From contig OZ243952.1 of assembly GCA_965214615.1 (NCBI GenBank), positions 930,001-994,000 of the forward strand: a stretch of 64,000 nucleotides of DNA, read 5' to 3'. The notes under the pieces were generated by a model. That model saw nothing but the letters and a program-made list of their open reading frames with translations, was not told the DNA's origin and ran no database searches. Made by a program: the position numbers and the translations under genes. Within the stretch, counting starts at the first letter, position 1. Each line of letters begins with the position of its first letter. Shown here piece by piece: positions 9,173 through 17,911 of the stretch. The stretch is from CBDAUN01 sp965214615. Lineage in GTDB: Bacteria; Pseudomonadota; Gammaproteobacteria; Arenicellales; JAJDZL01.

Positions 9173-9799
9173 GTGCGACTCGCACGCGAAGGCATTCCGT
9201 TTGTTGCAGCTGCTGTCGTCGCTTCAGCAGCTGTAAACCTATTTGCCAATTGGGCCTGGGCATTGCCCCTTTGGCTCATCACCCTCTTTGTTCTGCAGTT
9301 TTTTCGCGAACCGAATCGCAAGGTTCCCGATACGCAGGGCATTGTGGTGTCGCCGGCCGATGGAAAAGTTGTATCGGTGGCTGCCGCGACCAATCCCCAT
9401 ACCGGAAAGGAATCCCAGCGCATCGCAATTTTTCTCAATGTATTTTCAGTACACTCCAACCGTGCGCCGGTCGCAGGAACCGTAGTCGCACGCGAATACC
9501 GCGCAGGCAAGTTCTTTAACGCAGCGCTTGATAAGTCATCGGACGAAAATGAGCGCAATATCATTGCCATCCGTACCGATGATTCCGAAGATGTGACCTG
9601 CGTGCAGATTGCCGGGCTGATTGCACGCCGCATACTGTGCTATGTCGATCAGGGCGACCGTGTTGCGCAAGGTCAGAAATACGGATTTATTCGATTTGGT
9701 TCCCGTGTTGAGCTCTTTGTACCGCAAGGCTGCCAAATTCTGATCGGAGTCGGCGACAAGGTCAAAGGCGGTTCGGATCCGGTTGCAAAACTAAGATAG
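9173..9799 (+). CDS. psd: Phosphatidylserine decarboxylase, short type
   Basis: Makes phosphatidylethanolamine from phosphatidylserine at the inner membrane. The 208-residue proenzyme has one or two N-terminal membrane segments (about 10-40), the FREPNR and SPADGKV motifs, NVFSVHSNRAPV with the catalytic His, and a C-terminal FGSRVELF. The GS there is the expected self-cleavage site that makes the pyruvoyl group. The start is a GTG two bases after the ilvC stop; an ATG two bases upstream is out of frame. psd followed by pssA is a functional pair. Confidence 0.92.
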   Translation: MRLAREGIPFVAAAVVASAAVNLFANWAWALPLWLITLFVLQFFREPNRKVPDTQGIVVSPADGKVVSVAAATNPHTGKESQRIAIFLNVFSVHSNRAPVAGTVVAREYRAGKFFNAALDKSSDENERNIIAIRTDDSEDVTCVQIAGLIARRILCYVDQGDRVAQGQKYGFIRFGSRVELFVPQGCQILIGVGDKVKGGSDPVAKLR

Positions 9800-9983
9800 G
9801 ATCTGTATCACGCAACCTGCCATTCATCGCGAACGCGTGACGGAAAGGAATCACAATTGATTTAATCTTGTATATTCAAGAAATCAATCTCTAGTCTCTG
9901 ACGCTGTTGGCGAATCAATGCGCGAGAGCAGGCTGGAGAATCTGCGAAACTGACGCAAAAAACACCTTTAGCTGAGTGAATCG

Positions 9984-10811
9984 ATGCGGGAAAAATCCAA
10001 GCGCCGCGGAATCTACGTACTCCCGAATCTATTGACGACGGGGGCGTTGTTTTTCGGTTTTTTTTCGATTATTCAGGCAACGTACGACAGATTTGATGTC
10101 GCGGCGGTAGCCATCCTGATTTCCTTGGTTCTCGACGGGCTAGATGGCCGCGTGGCGCGGTTGACGAAAACGACGAGTGACTTTGGAAAGGAGTACGACA
10201 GCTTGTCCGATGTGATTTGCTTCGGTCTTGCTCCCGCGCTGGTGGTGTTTGACTGGACCATTTCGGATCTGGGCAAGATCGGCTGGCTCTGTGCCTTTCT
10301 GTTTGTCGCGTCGACAGCACTTCGGCTGGCGCGTTTTAATACGTTTACCGGCGGCGAGCCGGGCTATTTCCAGGGTCTTCCGTGTCCGCCCGCAGCGGCC
10401 CTGCTTGTGACGTGGATGTGGGTCATGCACGATGCTCAGATGCGCGACAGCCAATTCACCACGATTGCGACCGCCATCTTGGTATTTTGCCTGGCATTGG
10501 CCATGGTGAGTAGCATTCCATACTTAAGTTTCAAGAATATCGACCTAAAGGGCAAGGTTCCGTTCGTAGCAGCCATCGCCATGGTGCTGGTGATCGTGCT
10601 CATCTCCTTTGATCCGCCGCGGGTGCTTTTTGCGGCAGCCTTGGCGTATGCGCTTTCTGGCCCCGTCCTGTGGGTTGTAAAGCGCAAGGACAGAAAGCTG
10701 AAAAAGGCAGAATTGAATGCCGAATGCGATGCGGGCGAAGAGTTGGAATACGGCGGCGAAGACGAAAGCGGGGATGAGCCTCAGGCCGATTCGACCGAAG
10801 ATTCGAAATAG
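9984..10811 (+). CDS. pssA: CDP-diacylglycerol--serine O-phosphatidyltransferase
   Basis: Joins serine to CDP-diacylglycerol to give phosphatidylserine, the substrate of the neighbouring Psd. The 275-residue membrane protein carries the exact CDP-alcohol phosphotransferase signature, D54-G-x2-A-R-x8-G68-x3-D72-x3-D76, between predicted membrane segments, and a long acidic, probably cytoplasmic C-terminal tail (about 240-275). The 184-base gap from psd contains an imperfect inverted repeat (ATTGATTT/AAATCAAT, 9856-9888), so it may have its own transcript. It converges on glnN. Confidence 0.94.
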   Translation: MREKSKRRGIYVLPNLLTTGALFFGFFSIIQATYDRFDVAAVAILISLVLDGLDGRVARLTKTTSDFGKEYDSLSDVICFGLAPALVVFDWTISDLGKIGWLCAFLFVASTALRLARFNTFTGGEPGYFQGLPCPPAAALLVTWMWVMHDAQMRDSQFTTIATAILVFCLALAMVSSIPYLSFKNIDLKGKVPFVAAIAMVLVIVLISFDPPRVLFAAALAYALSGPVLWVVKRKDRKLKKAELNAECDAGEELEYGGEDESGDEPQADSTEDSK

Positions 10812-10816
10812 AACGC

Positions 10817-10838
10817 GGCGGACCAATGCCAGTCCGCC
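10817..10838. terminator. Hairpin between convergent pssA and glnN
   Basis: Perfect 7-bp stem GGCGGAC/GTCCGCC with an 8-base loop between two convergent genes. It lacks a clear T-run on either side, so it may only stabilise ends or act weakly. Confidence 0.45.
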
Positions 10839-10885
10839 CCGCTCCGTCTTGCGTTGTGCGAAAGCTGAAAATCAGGTCCGCTGAA

Positions 10886-12979
10886 TTACTGGTGATCGTG
10901 CAGGATCTCTGAGTAGTTTGGCATTGGCCACAAGCTGCGATCGACCAGCAGTTCCAACTGATCCGCGGCAGACCTTGCGTTCAGCATCATCGGCTTAAGC
11001 GTATCTTGCGCGTATGCCGCTGCGTTCGCCGGATCGTCCTGAGGAAACTCTTCAAACGCTGCTGTCAGTTTTTCCGTGCTAGACAGAAGCTGGTCGACAA
11101 GAGTGCTTTTCCTGCCAAAAAGATCAGATTTGAATCCAGAGTCCTTGAACATGTGCACGTCCTCGATTACTGCCGGTATGACCAGTGCGTTGAGCATGTA
11201 GAGCATTGTGCGCGCTTCGATTTCGATATCGGTTGCGAACGCTTCTTGAAGCACCACTTTTCTGGCGGTGATCTCACGTTCGTTAAGGATATTCAAATCA
11301 GAGAACAGCTTTACATTCTTCGGGTCTGTCAGTTGCTCGTACGCGGCCGGAGAACTCTTTAGGTGAAACAGGTTTGAATTTCTTGCGAATGTATACAATT
11401 CGTCGGAGTAGCCGTTTCCGCTAAATAGCGCGCCTTTGCTGTCCCTGATCGTTTCGCGGATAACTTCGTCGGCATCCTTGCCTGATTCAATTTCCGAGCA
11501 CATATGGCTGACGCTGTCAGCCATTGCGGCATTGACCATTGCTAGGGGAAACGCGATGTGTTGGTTTCCGCCTACTGCGCGGAATTCAAACCGGTTGCCG
11601 CACCAGGGAAACGGCGCAGTGCGGTTCCGGTCTTCCAGATTCGCCTTGATGTCAGCGACCGGGGCTATCACTTCGACGCTTCGGTCCGTCTCGCCGTATC
11701 CTGTCATATTCCCGCCGTCGGCAATATTGAGCAGGTGCTGCTCCAGAATCTTACCCACGTGCAGGGTAATGATTGCAGGCGGCGCTTCCTGTGCGCCGAG
11801 GCGGTGGTCATTGCCGGCGGTGGAAACGCCGCAGCGAAGCAGGTCGCCGTGTTTGTAGACCGAGCGCAGCAATGCTGCAACGAATGCCACAAATCGTCGG
11901 CTTTCGAATTCTGTCTCGCCGGGTACGAATAGATTGGCTCCGGTGTCGGTGTTCAGTCCCCAGTTGTTGTGCTTGCCCGTGCCATTTATTCCGGCAAAGG
12001 GCTTTTCGTGGTACAGGATGGCAAAGTCATGATCGAAGGCCAAGTCCTTCAGCACTTCCATCGCCAGTACGTTGGAGTCGGCGGCCTGATTGGCAACTGT
12101 GAATACTGGAGAAATCTCGTGCTGCGCCGGAGCGACCTCGTTGTGGGTGCAATGGATCGAGATGCCCAGTTCCCACATGATTTCCCGAGCTTCAGCGATA
12201 TACCGGTTGATTCGCGGCGCCGGCTTTGAAAAGTAATTGGTCGATTGTTCCTGGCCGCGCAACGGGGGTGCGCCGAGCAGAGTCCGTCCGGTGGCGACCA
12301 GATCGGGACGTTCGAGATATTTCTTGCGGTCGATGAGGAAAAACTCCTGTTCCCATCCGACATTGCATACCACCTCTTTGGAACCGGTGTCGCCCAGATG
12401 CGCCAGCAGCCGCAGGCTTTGCTCATTGAGCGCCATCGAAGAGCGCAGAAGCGGCGTCTTTTGGTCAAGCGCCTCGCCGGTCCAGGATACGAACGCTGAG
12501 GGAATGTAGAGAGTCTGGCGATAGACGAACGGAGGAGAGCCGGTATCCCATCCCATGTAGGCAGCCGCTTCGTGGGTATCGCGCAGGCCTCCGTTCGGAA
12601 ATGAAGAGCCGTCGGTTTCGGTTTGAAACAATTCGGATCCCGAAAGCTTGACGATCAGTTTGTTGGTCTTGAAGTCGACATTGACAAACGTTTCAAGCTT
12701 TTCCCCGTGAATTGCTCCTCTCATAGGAGAAAACCAGTGCGAATATCCGATGCAGCCCTTTGCCTGCGCCCATTCGCGAATGGATATTGCCAATTCATCG
12801 GCTTCGCGTTTTTCCATAGGCACTCCGGTGGCCCGGCATCGCGCGAATGCGTAGTAGATATCGGGGTTTACAATTTTCTTAAGGACCGCATCATCCAGTA
12901 CGTGATGATTGATCCGTGCCAGTGCGTCTGGCAGTGCGATTTCTTGTTTTGGAGCGTCATGTGTATGGGGCATTCTCAT
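10886..12979 (-). CDS. glnN: Glutamine synthetase type III
   Basis: Forms glutamine from glutamate, ammonia and ATP. At 697 residues it is far longer than GSI (about 470) and matches the GSIII class, with the N-terminal GSIII region (YSHWFSPMRG, FNVD-like segment, ELFQTETDGSSFPNGG), the catalytic core (GWEQEFFLID, HNEVAPAQHEISPV, NGTGKHNNWGL) and EFRAVGGNQHI. I choose the ATG at 12979 because AAGGAGG lies 7 bases before it; the frame stays open to 13054 without a ribosome site. GSIII is best known from Bacteroidetes and cyanobacteria, with scattered gammaproteobacterial cases. No PII gene or other nitrogen regulator is next to it. Confidence 0.95.
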   Translation of the reverse strand: MRMPHTHDAPKQEIALPDALARINHHVLDDAVLKKIVNPDIYYAFARCRATGVPMEKREADELAISIREWAQAKGCIGYSHWFSPMRGAIHGEKLETFVNVDFKTNKLIVKLSGSELFQTETDGSSFPNGGLRDTHEAAAYMGWDTGSPPFVYRQTLYIPSAFVSWTGEALDQKTPLLRSSMALNEQSLRLLAHLGDTGSKEVVCNVGWEQEFFLIDRKKYLERPDLVATGRTLLGAPPLRGQEQSTNYFSKPAPRINRYIAEAREIMWELGISIHCTHNEVAPAQHEISPVFTVANQAADSNVLAMEVLKDLAFDHDFAILYHEKPFAGINGTGKHNNWGLNTDTGANLFVPGETEFESRRFVAFVAALLRSVYKHGDLLRCGVSTAGNDHRLGAQEAPPAIITLHVGKILEQHLLNIADGGNMTGYGETDRSVEVIAPVADIKANLEDRNRTAPFPWCGNRFEFRAVGGNQHIAFPLAMVNAAMADSVSHMCSEIESGKDADEVIRETIRDSKGALFSGNGYSDELYTFARNSNLFHLKSSPAAYEQLTDPKNVKLFSDLNILNEREITARKVVLQEAFATDIEIEARTMLYMLNALVIPAVIEDVHMFKDSGFKSDLFGRKSTLVDQLLSSTEKLTAAFEEFPQDDPANAAAYAQDTLKPMMLNARSAADQLELLVDRSLWPMPNYSEILHDHQ

Positions 12980-13876
12980 TGAAGTATTCCTCCTTCGATC
13001 ATGATCAGGGCTTTTTGTGCATATGGGTTGAATTTGTATCCGGTTTTCTGGCATTTCCCGTTGTTTGTGAGTCTACGTGGAAAGGCCGTGGAGCACGGTT
13101 GACAGATGGTTTCAAAATAATTTAACTTATTGAAATAAGCCTATAAATAAAAATTCCTTCAGAAAAATAGGGGCTTTCACTATTGAATGACCAAATGCCA
13201 AACACCCACTCTTTGAACTCATCGGAGGTTATATTGCTCGCGCCTTGGCATAGACGCTTCCATTAGTCTTTGTAAAAAAAACAATTGTTTAAACCGGAGC
13301 AATGACGTGCGGCGCGCTGGCAGATTTCCAACTGCCCCAATCTGCACGCTAAGAAATATTGCCCTCATTCGAAACGTTGGCGGCGTGATATTTCCAGCAA
13401 ATATCCATGGCAACTTTCGTAACGTCAGCAGAAATAGGCTGTTTTCCATTGCGATCCTTGTCCAGTGAAACATTGACGCATAAGCGGCCGGTAGACTCTG
13501 TCCAGTGATAGCAGTTAGAAGGTCAATTCTTTGTGAATTTCAGGTAATCGTTGTAGTCGATTGAATCTGATGCTTGGCTGCCGTCATGTTCCTTTCCAAC
13601 GTTGTATGGCGGTGTTGTAACATCAGATCAACGTTGCTCTTGCAATTCCTTGTATGTTAAGAGTCTCCACAACCCACCGATAGCGGGTTACGCTAGCACC
13701 CAAAGAACATGAAACTCACACCCGAATTGCTAATTTGACAATAAATTTTTATGCCATGTAGTATCAATGAGTTGTGTTATGTTCTTTGAGAGTGTTCGTA
13801 TGAATTAGACGGTAAAGTAGCTTTGACACTTACTGAAGAAAAGCATCAAATTTCTCGTTGAGCATATCTATTCCAT
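12980..13876. other. Gene-free AT-rich stretch upstream of glnN
   Basis: No convincing gene in about 900 bases; an 84-codon minus-strand frame near 13219-13473 has no ribosome site and no family resemblance. It contains the 12-base palindrome AAACAATTGTTT at 13279-13290. From about 13700 onward base composition turns clearly AT-rich, marking the left part of the Fic island. Confidence 0.5.
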
Positions 13877-14533
13877 TCATTGCTCATCTCCATTTGCAGG
13901 TGAGGATGGATCGACAGAAGCAAGTTGAATATTTAACTGAGTCCGGATTAGTTCCTTAAGAGGAATGAGTATTTGATCGTAGGGTTGGTGCTGAGTGTAT
14001 TGACTGTCTGCATATTTAAGCGCTTCAATGTATGGGGCATTATTTTCTTTCAACAACCGAGGCAATATTTCTCGACCTGGCAATAAACCATTTGATTTCA
14101 CACATAATACAAAGTAGCAACAAGCACGCGCAGTTCGCCCGTTCCCGTTGATAAACGGGTGAATCCAATTCAGCCTCCAAAGAACATAAGCAGCTAATAA
14201 TATTTGATCGATGTTGTTCCAACTCACATTTACAAGGTTCACAAAATCGTCCATCAAGGCTTCAACACGATTGTATTCCGGTGGAATGTATTGATTTTCA
14301 CCTTCTCCTACGTACACCTGACACGGACGATATTCACCCGCATTTACATGCAAACAAGCGATAGCATGAAAATTTAATGCCTTGATGATAGTTTGAGAAA
14401 GGAACTTTCTGTCAAGATTTACAGCAGTTGAAACTAACGACTGCAAAAAATGAAGCTGCCTATCTAAATTGGCAAGCTCCAAATTCTTGTATTCATCATG
14501 ATTCTCAGTACCCGTTAATTCCCTTACGATCAT
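13877..14533 (-). CDS. Fic-domain protein (probable AMP-transferase)
   Basis: Fic proteins transfer AMP (sometimes other nucleotide parts) to target proteins. The 218-residue product has the complete active-site motif HPFINGNGRTAR at 125-136, with catalytic H125 and the anion-hole glycines. No inhibitory helix is seen inside the protein, so the regulator is probably the overlapping upstream small gene, as in class I Fic toxin-antitoxin pairs. Start and the partner's stop overlap as ATGA. The gene is AT-rich compared with its neighbours and sits beside a transposase remnant, a sign of transfer. Target unknown. Confidence 0.9.
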   Translation of the reverse strand: MIVRELTGTENHDEYKNLELANLDRQLHFLQSLVSTAVNLDRKFLSQTIIKALNFHAIACLHVNAGEYRPCQVYVGEGENQYIPPEYNRVEALMDDFVNLVNVSWNNIDQILLAAYVLWRLNWIHPFINGNGRTARACCYFVLCVKSNGLLPGREILPRLLKENNAPYIEALKYADSQYTQHQPYDQILIPLKELIRTQLNIQLASVDPSSPANGDEQ

Positions 14534-14724
14534 CAGGACATCTCATCAATTATCTTCTCTGCATTACGTCTCGCAGATTCGCTTGAAGGATTATCTGCAA
14601 TAGACAATAAATTTGAAATTCTCTGCGCTCTTCTATCCTCTGGACTCAAAGTTAAGGTGGCAGCGTCGTTCATGCGTTCTATTAAATCTGTATTCTGATT
14701 TGATTTTTCCGGATCGGTCAACAT
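14533..14724 (-). CDS. Small partner of Fic, candidate antitoxin
   Basis: A 63-residue hydrophilic, helix-prone protein (MLTDPEKSNQNTDLIERM at the start) whose stop overlaps the fic start by ATGA. Class I Fic antitoxins are small helical proteins carrying [S/T]xxxE[G/N]; here the nearest match is TDLIER, which lacks the G/N, so the classical motif is only partly present. Its position and coupling make a role as inhibitor likely, but this rests on context. Also AT-rich. Confidence 0.6.
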   Translation of the reverse strand: MLTDPEKSNQNTDLIERMNDAATLTLSPEDRRAQRISNLLSIADNPSSESARRNAEKIIDEMS

Positions 14725-14849
14725 TTGCGTTCTCCCTAAATTAATTTTCTATAAGTAAGCCGCTTACCAACGGCACCGCTTATAACGCTATCAATCCTTT
14801 CCATAGTGTGATTTTTCACATTTCCCTAACGATTACAATGCTTCATGGT

Positions 14850-15272
14850 CTAATTATGAAAAATACCTTTGTAGTCACGTTCTAATAAAGCCCAGACACT
14901 TTCAATTCTAATCACGTGCGCCATATCATCTATGTATTGTCTGGCTGATCGATTAACTGTTCCGTGCGTGTAAAACATTCCACGCAAATTTTCATAACTT
15001 GACGATTCGTCTGAATAGACTGTTGAACCAACTTCAATATTTTCGTGGGTTTTGCCTTGCAATTCGCTCTTGGTTTTTTCACTAACAGGCATTGCCTTGA
15101 TTTTACCGCCTCGTTCACGCATTCCAAACACGGTTTGCTTGCAAACTGATCCACGCCCGGCGTTCAACTTCTTGTTAGAGTGTTTGTTGGATTCCTTACC
15201 GCCGACGTAGGTTTCATCGACTTCGATTATACCTTTAAGTTTTTCAATATCTCCGCCGCAAGCAGGGCGCAT
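14850..15272 (-). pseudogene. IS1595-family transposase, truncated at both ends
   Basis: The 140 readable codons match the DDE core of ISXO2/IS1595-type transposases: IIEVDETYVGGKESNKH, then GRGSVCKQTVFGMRERGG, a TVYSDESSSYENL block with the second acid, and ESVWALLERDYKGIFH. Family members run to about 300 residues. Here the N-terminal zinc-finger and helix region is missing and the frame stops right after the ESVWALLKR-like motif, so it is surely inactive. No clear terminal repeats are visible around it. It lies at the right side of the AT-rich Fic island and probably marks how that DNA arrived. Confidence 0.85.
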
Positions 15273-15375
15273 TGATTTTGTTTTATTGCGTAGACAATTA
15301 TGTCGAATATTCCTGTTGCCCGTTAGTTTGACAAGTGATAAATAACGCGAATTTCACAATTTCACACAAGTACCA

Positions 15376-15405
15376 TTGATTTTTTGTAAACAATTGTTGT
15401 ATAAA
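15376..15405 (+). promoter_or_regulatory. Likely leuA operon promoter
   Basis: TTGATT (15376-15381), 18-base spacer, TATAAA (15400-15405). The start would fall near 15412, only about three bases before the leader-peptide ATG, so the leader peptide may be made from a leaderless transcript. The spacer contains the palindrome AACAATTGTT. Confidence 0.5.
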
Positions 15406-15414
15406 CACAGCATC

Positions 15415-15480
15415 ATGAAGTTGGAATCAAGCCATATCGCACTCTTGCCGACTCTCCTGCGCCTGCTGCTGCGCCGCTAG
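15415..15480 (+). CDS. leuL: Leucine-rich leader peptide upstream of leuA
   Basis: A 21-codon frame starting MKLESSHIALLPTL and ending LRLLLRR, with 8 leucines, most in the last dozen codons (codon run CTC CTG CGC CTG CTG CTG). Such leucine-rich peptides control leuA by attenuation: a ribosome starved for Leu-tRNA stalls on the leucine codons and changes folding of the RNA behind it. The 110 bases to leuA allow alternative pairings, ATCCG/CGGAT (15525-15539) versus AATCC/GGATT (15524-15550), but no T-run terminator is seen. No ribosome site precedes the ATG. Too short to be found by length-based gene calling. Confidence 0.7.
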   Translation: MKLESSHIALLPTLLRLLLRR

Positions 15481-15590
15481 GCGCTGTACATCTTTCAATT
15501 CACACATCCTACATGCCTTGGCGAATCCGCTATTCGGATCGCATAGGATTTCTTTGCATTCATAGAAAAAATTGATAGACAGGTTCAGAA

Positions 15591-17159
15591 ATGAAAGACA
15601 ACAACAGATTGATCATATTTGATACGACATTGCGCGACGGTGAACAGAGCCCCGGCGCATCGATGACTGCTGACGAGAAGGTTGCAATCGCCCGTCTTTT
15701 GGAGAAGATGCGCGTCGACGTCATTGAGGCTGGATTTCCTGCAGCGAGCGATGGCGACTTTGATGCGGTTCGGCAGGTCGCCGAAGTAATCAAGGACAGC
15801 ACAGTTTGCGCCCTTGCGCGTGCGGTCGGCAACGATGTGGACAGAGCGGTTCGCGCCGTTGCTCCGGCAGCGTCTGCGCGTGTTCACACGTTTATCGCCA
15901 CTTCACCTATCCACATGAAGGAAAAGTTGCGCATGAGCCCCGGCCAGGTGCTGGACCGCGCCGTGTGGGCGGTAACGGAGGCTAGAAATGCTGTCGATGA
16001 CGTGGAGTTTTCTCCGGAAGATGCCGGTCGTTCGGATTTTGATTTCCTGTGCGAGATTTTAGAAGCTGTCATAGATGCCGGAGCGCGGACAGTGAATATA
16101 CCGGATACGGTCGGATACAACCTGCCCGAGCAATTCGGGAGCCTCATTGAGCGGCTTATGAGTTCGGTGCCGAATGCCAGCAAGGCAATATTTTCGGTGC
16201 ATTGCCACAATGACCTCGGAGTGGCAGTCGCCAACTCTCTCGCAGCCGTGCAAAAAGGCGCGCGCCAAGTCGAGTGCACAATCAACGGCCTTGGCGAACG
16301 CGCAGGCAACGCTTCGCTTGAGGAGATCGTTATGGCAGTGAGAACCCGTCGAGATCTTTTCGATTGCGATACGCGGATCGACACGACGCAGATTGTCCCG
16401 GCCAGTCGTCTGGTTTCAAGCGTCACAGGATTTCCGGTACAACCGAACAAGGCGATCGTCGGCGCTAATGCATTTGCTCATGAGTCGGGCATCCATCAGG
16501 ACGGCGTCATCAAGATGCGCGAAACCTACGAAATCATGCGCGCAGAAGATGTGGGCTGGGCGAACAACCGCATGGTTCTCGGAAAGCATTCAGGCCGAAA
16601 TGCGTTCCAGCAGCGCCTGAAAGAACTCGGTGTGACAGTGGAGGCGGGTGCTCCAACTTTGGACGTGGCATTCAAGAAGTTCAAGACCTTGGCCGACAAG
16701 AAGCATGAGATTTTCGACGACGATTTGATCGGATTGATTTCCGAAGCGAATCTGCAGTCTTCAAGCGACAGAATCAAGCTTGAAAGCTTGGCGGTGAATT
16801 CAGACACATCTTCTGCTTCGACTGCGAAAGTCGTCGTAAGCATCGATGGTGAGCGCACCGAGTCCAAGTGCGACGGCAACGGTCCGGTCGATGCCTCGTT
16901 CCGGGCGATCAAGGATGCAGCGAATGCCGAATCTCGGCTGGAGCTTTTTTCGGTCAAAAGCATTACCGGCGGTACAGATGCCCAGGGCGAGGTCACCGTC
17001 CGTCTCAGACAGAACGGAATCGTCGTCAACGGACATGGCGCGGATACGGACATCGTGATCGCTTCGGCAAAGGCTTTCGTTGATGCCTTGAACCGATTGG
17101 AAGTTTCCCACGAAAGAGTCAACCCTCAGATGGGCAATATTGCGATTCAGGGTGTATGA
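15591..17159 (+). CDS. leuA: 2-isopropylmalate synthase
   Basis: Condenses acetyl-CoA with 2-oxoisovalerate, the first committed step to leucine. The 522-residue protein has the HMGL-like TIM barrel with FDTTLRDGEQSPGASM at 10-25, HCHNDLGVAVANS with the metal histidines, NGLGERAGNASLEE, and the C-terminal leucine-binding allosteric domain (about 390-515). It lies behind the leucine leader and overlaps the next gene by four bases. In related bacteria leuA directly follows ilvBHC-psd-pssA; here 4.8 kb of other DNA separates them. Confidence 0.96.
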   Translation: MKDNNRLIIFDTTLRDGEQSPGASMTADEKVAIARLLEKMRVDVIEAGFPAASDGDFDAVRQVAEVIKDSTVCALARAVGNDVDRAVRAVAPAASARVHTFIATSPIHMKEKLRMSPGQVLDRAVWAVTEARNAVDDVEFSPEDAGRSDFDFLCEILEAVIDAGARTVNIPDTVGYNLPEQFGSLIERLMSSVPNASKAIFSVHCHNDLGVAVANSLAAVQKGARQVECTINGLGERAGNASLEEIVMAVRTRRDLFDCDTRIDTTQIVPASRLVSSVTGFPVQPNKAIVGANAFAHESGIHQDGVIKMRETYEIMRAEDVGWANNRMVLGKHSGRNAFQQRLKELGVTVEAGAPTLDVAFKKFKTLADKKHEIFDDDLIGLISEANLQSSSDRIKLESLAVNSDTSSASTAKVVVSIDGERTESKCDGNGPVDASFRAIKDAANAESRLELFSVKSITGGTDAQGEVTVRLRQNGIVVNGHGADTDIVIASAKAFVDALNRLEVSHERVNPQMGNIAIQGV

Positions 17160-17869
17160 TGGCCGGGACCGAACACCTTCAGGGCATGGGGGTGGAAGTC
17201 TGGCGACAGCGACCCGATGAGCCTGAAGCAGTGCAGGAGCAATTGCCGGCTGAAGTTTCTAAGGAGTCGGCTCCTTCTGCCGGGCTAACTGGCGCAGATG
17301 GACCAAGTTACTCCGGATTGAATCTGGAGGAACTGTCGGCGGTAGCCTCCGAGTGTCAAAAATGCGGATTGAGCCGGTCACGGACAACGGTCGTATTTGG
17401 TGCCGGCTCGCCTCAGGCGCGGGTCATGTTCATTGGAGAAGCTCCTGGCGCCGATGAAGATTTGCAGGGCAAGCCGTTTGTCGGAAAATCCGGCAAGCTG
17501 CTGAGTTCGATCATGCAGGCGCTTGGTCTGAAAAGGGAAGACGTCTACATTGCAAACGTCCTGAAGTGCCGTCCGCCGATGAATCGGGACCCGCGCCCTG
17601 ACGAAGCCAGAGTGTGCTCGCCGTATCTTCAAAGGCAGATTCAGATTGTCGGTCCTTCTGTAATCGTCGCGCTGGGCCGGATAAGCGCGCAGCTGCTGCT
17701 GGATACCGAGCGCTCCCTGGCAGAACTGAGAAGGGAGAGGCACGAATATCTCGATACGGGAATCGAAGTCGTTGTAACCTACCACCCGTCCTATATGCTG
17801 CGAAGGCCGACCGAGAAGGCCAAGACCTGGGAAGACCTTCTGAGAGTGCGAACTCTCTTGTCGAACTGA
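17156..17869 (+). CDS. Uracil-DNA glycosylase, family 4 (Fe-S type)
   Basis: Removes uracil from DNA. The 237-residue protein has a variable N-terminus (to about 60), then the family 4 core: paired cysteines in SECQKCGLS and later Cys in NVLKCRPP and RVCSPYL that would hold a 4Fe-4S cluster. The active-site motif GEAPGADEDLQGKPFVGKSG and the C-terminal motif YHPSYMLRRP follow. It overlaps leuA by ATGA, so it is coupled to it, which is probably incidental. The frame begins with two consecutive ATG codons. The long N-terminal segment can be mistaken for a DNA polymerase-like protein in annotations; no polymerase motifs are present. Confidence 0.93.
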   Translation: MMAGTEHLQGMGVEVWRQRPDEPEAVQEQLPAEVSKESAPSAGLTGADGPSYSGLNLEELSAVASECQKCGLSRSRTTVVFGAGSPQARVMFIGEAPGADEDLQGKPFVGKSGKLLSSIMQALGLKREDVYIANVLKCRPPMNRDPRPDEARVCSPYLQRQIQIVGPSVIVALGRISAQLLLDTERSLAELRRERHEYLDTGIEVVVTYHPSYMLRRPTEKAKTWEDLLRVRTLLSN

Positions 17870-17911
17870 AAGGCGGGGCGAATTCTGGCGCCTTGGGACC
17901 GAATCGCCGCT

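Noticed and set aside
13219..13473. 84-codon minus-strand frame upstream of glnN
   Set aside because: No family resemblance, no ribosome site, contains A/T runs typical of non-coding DNA.
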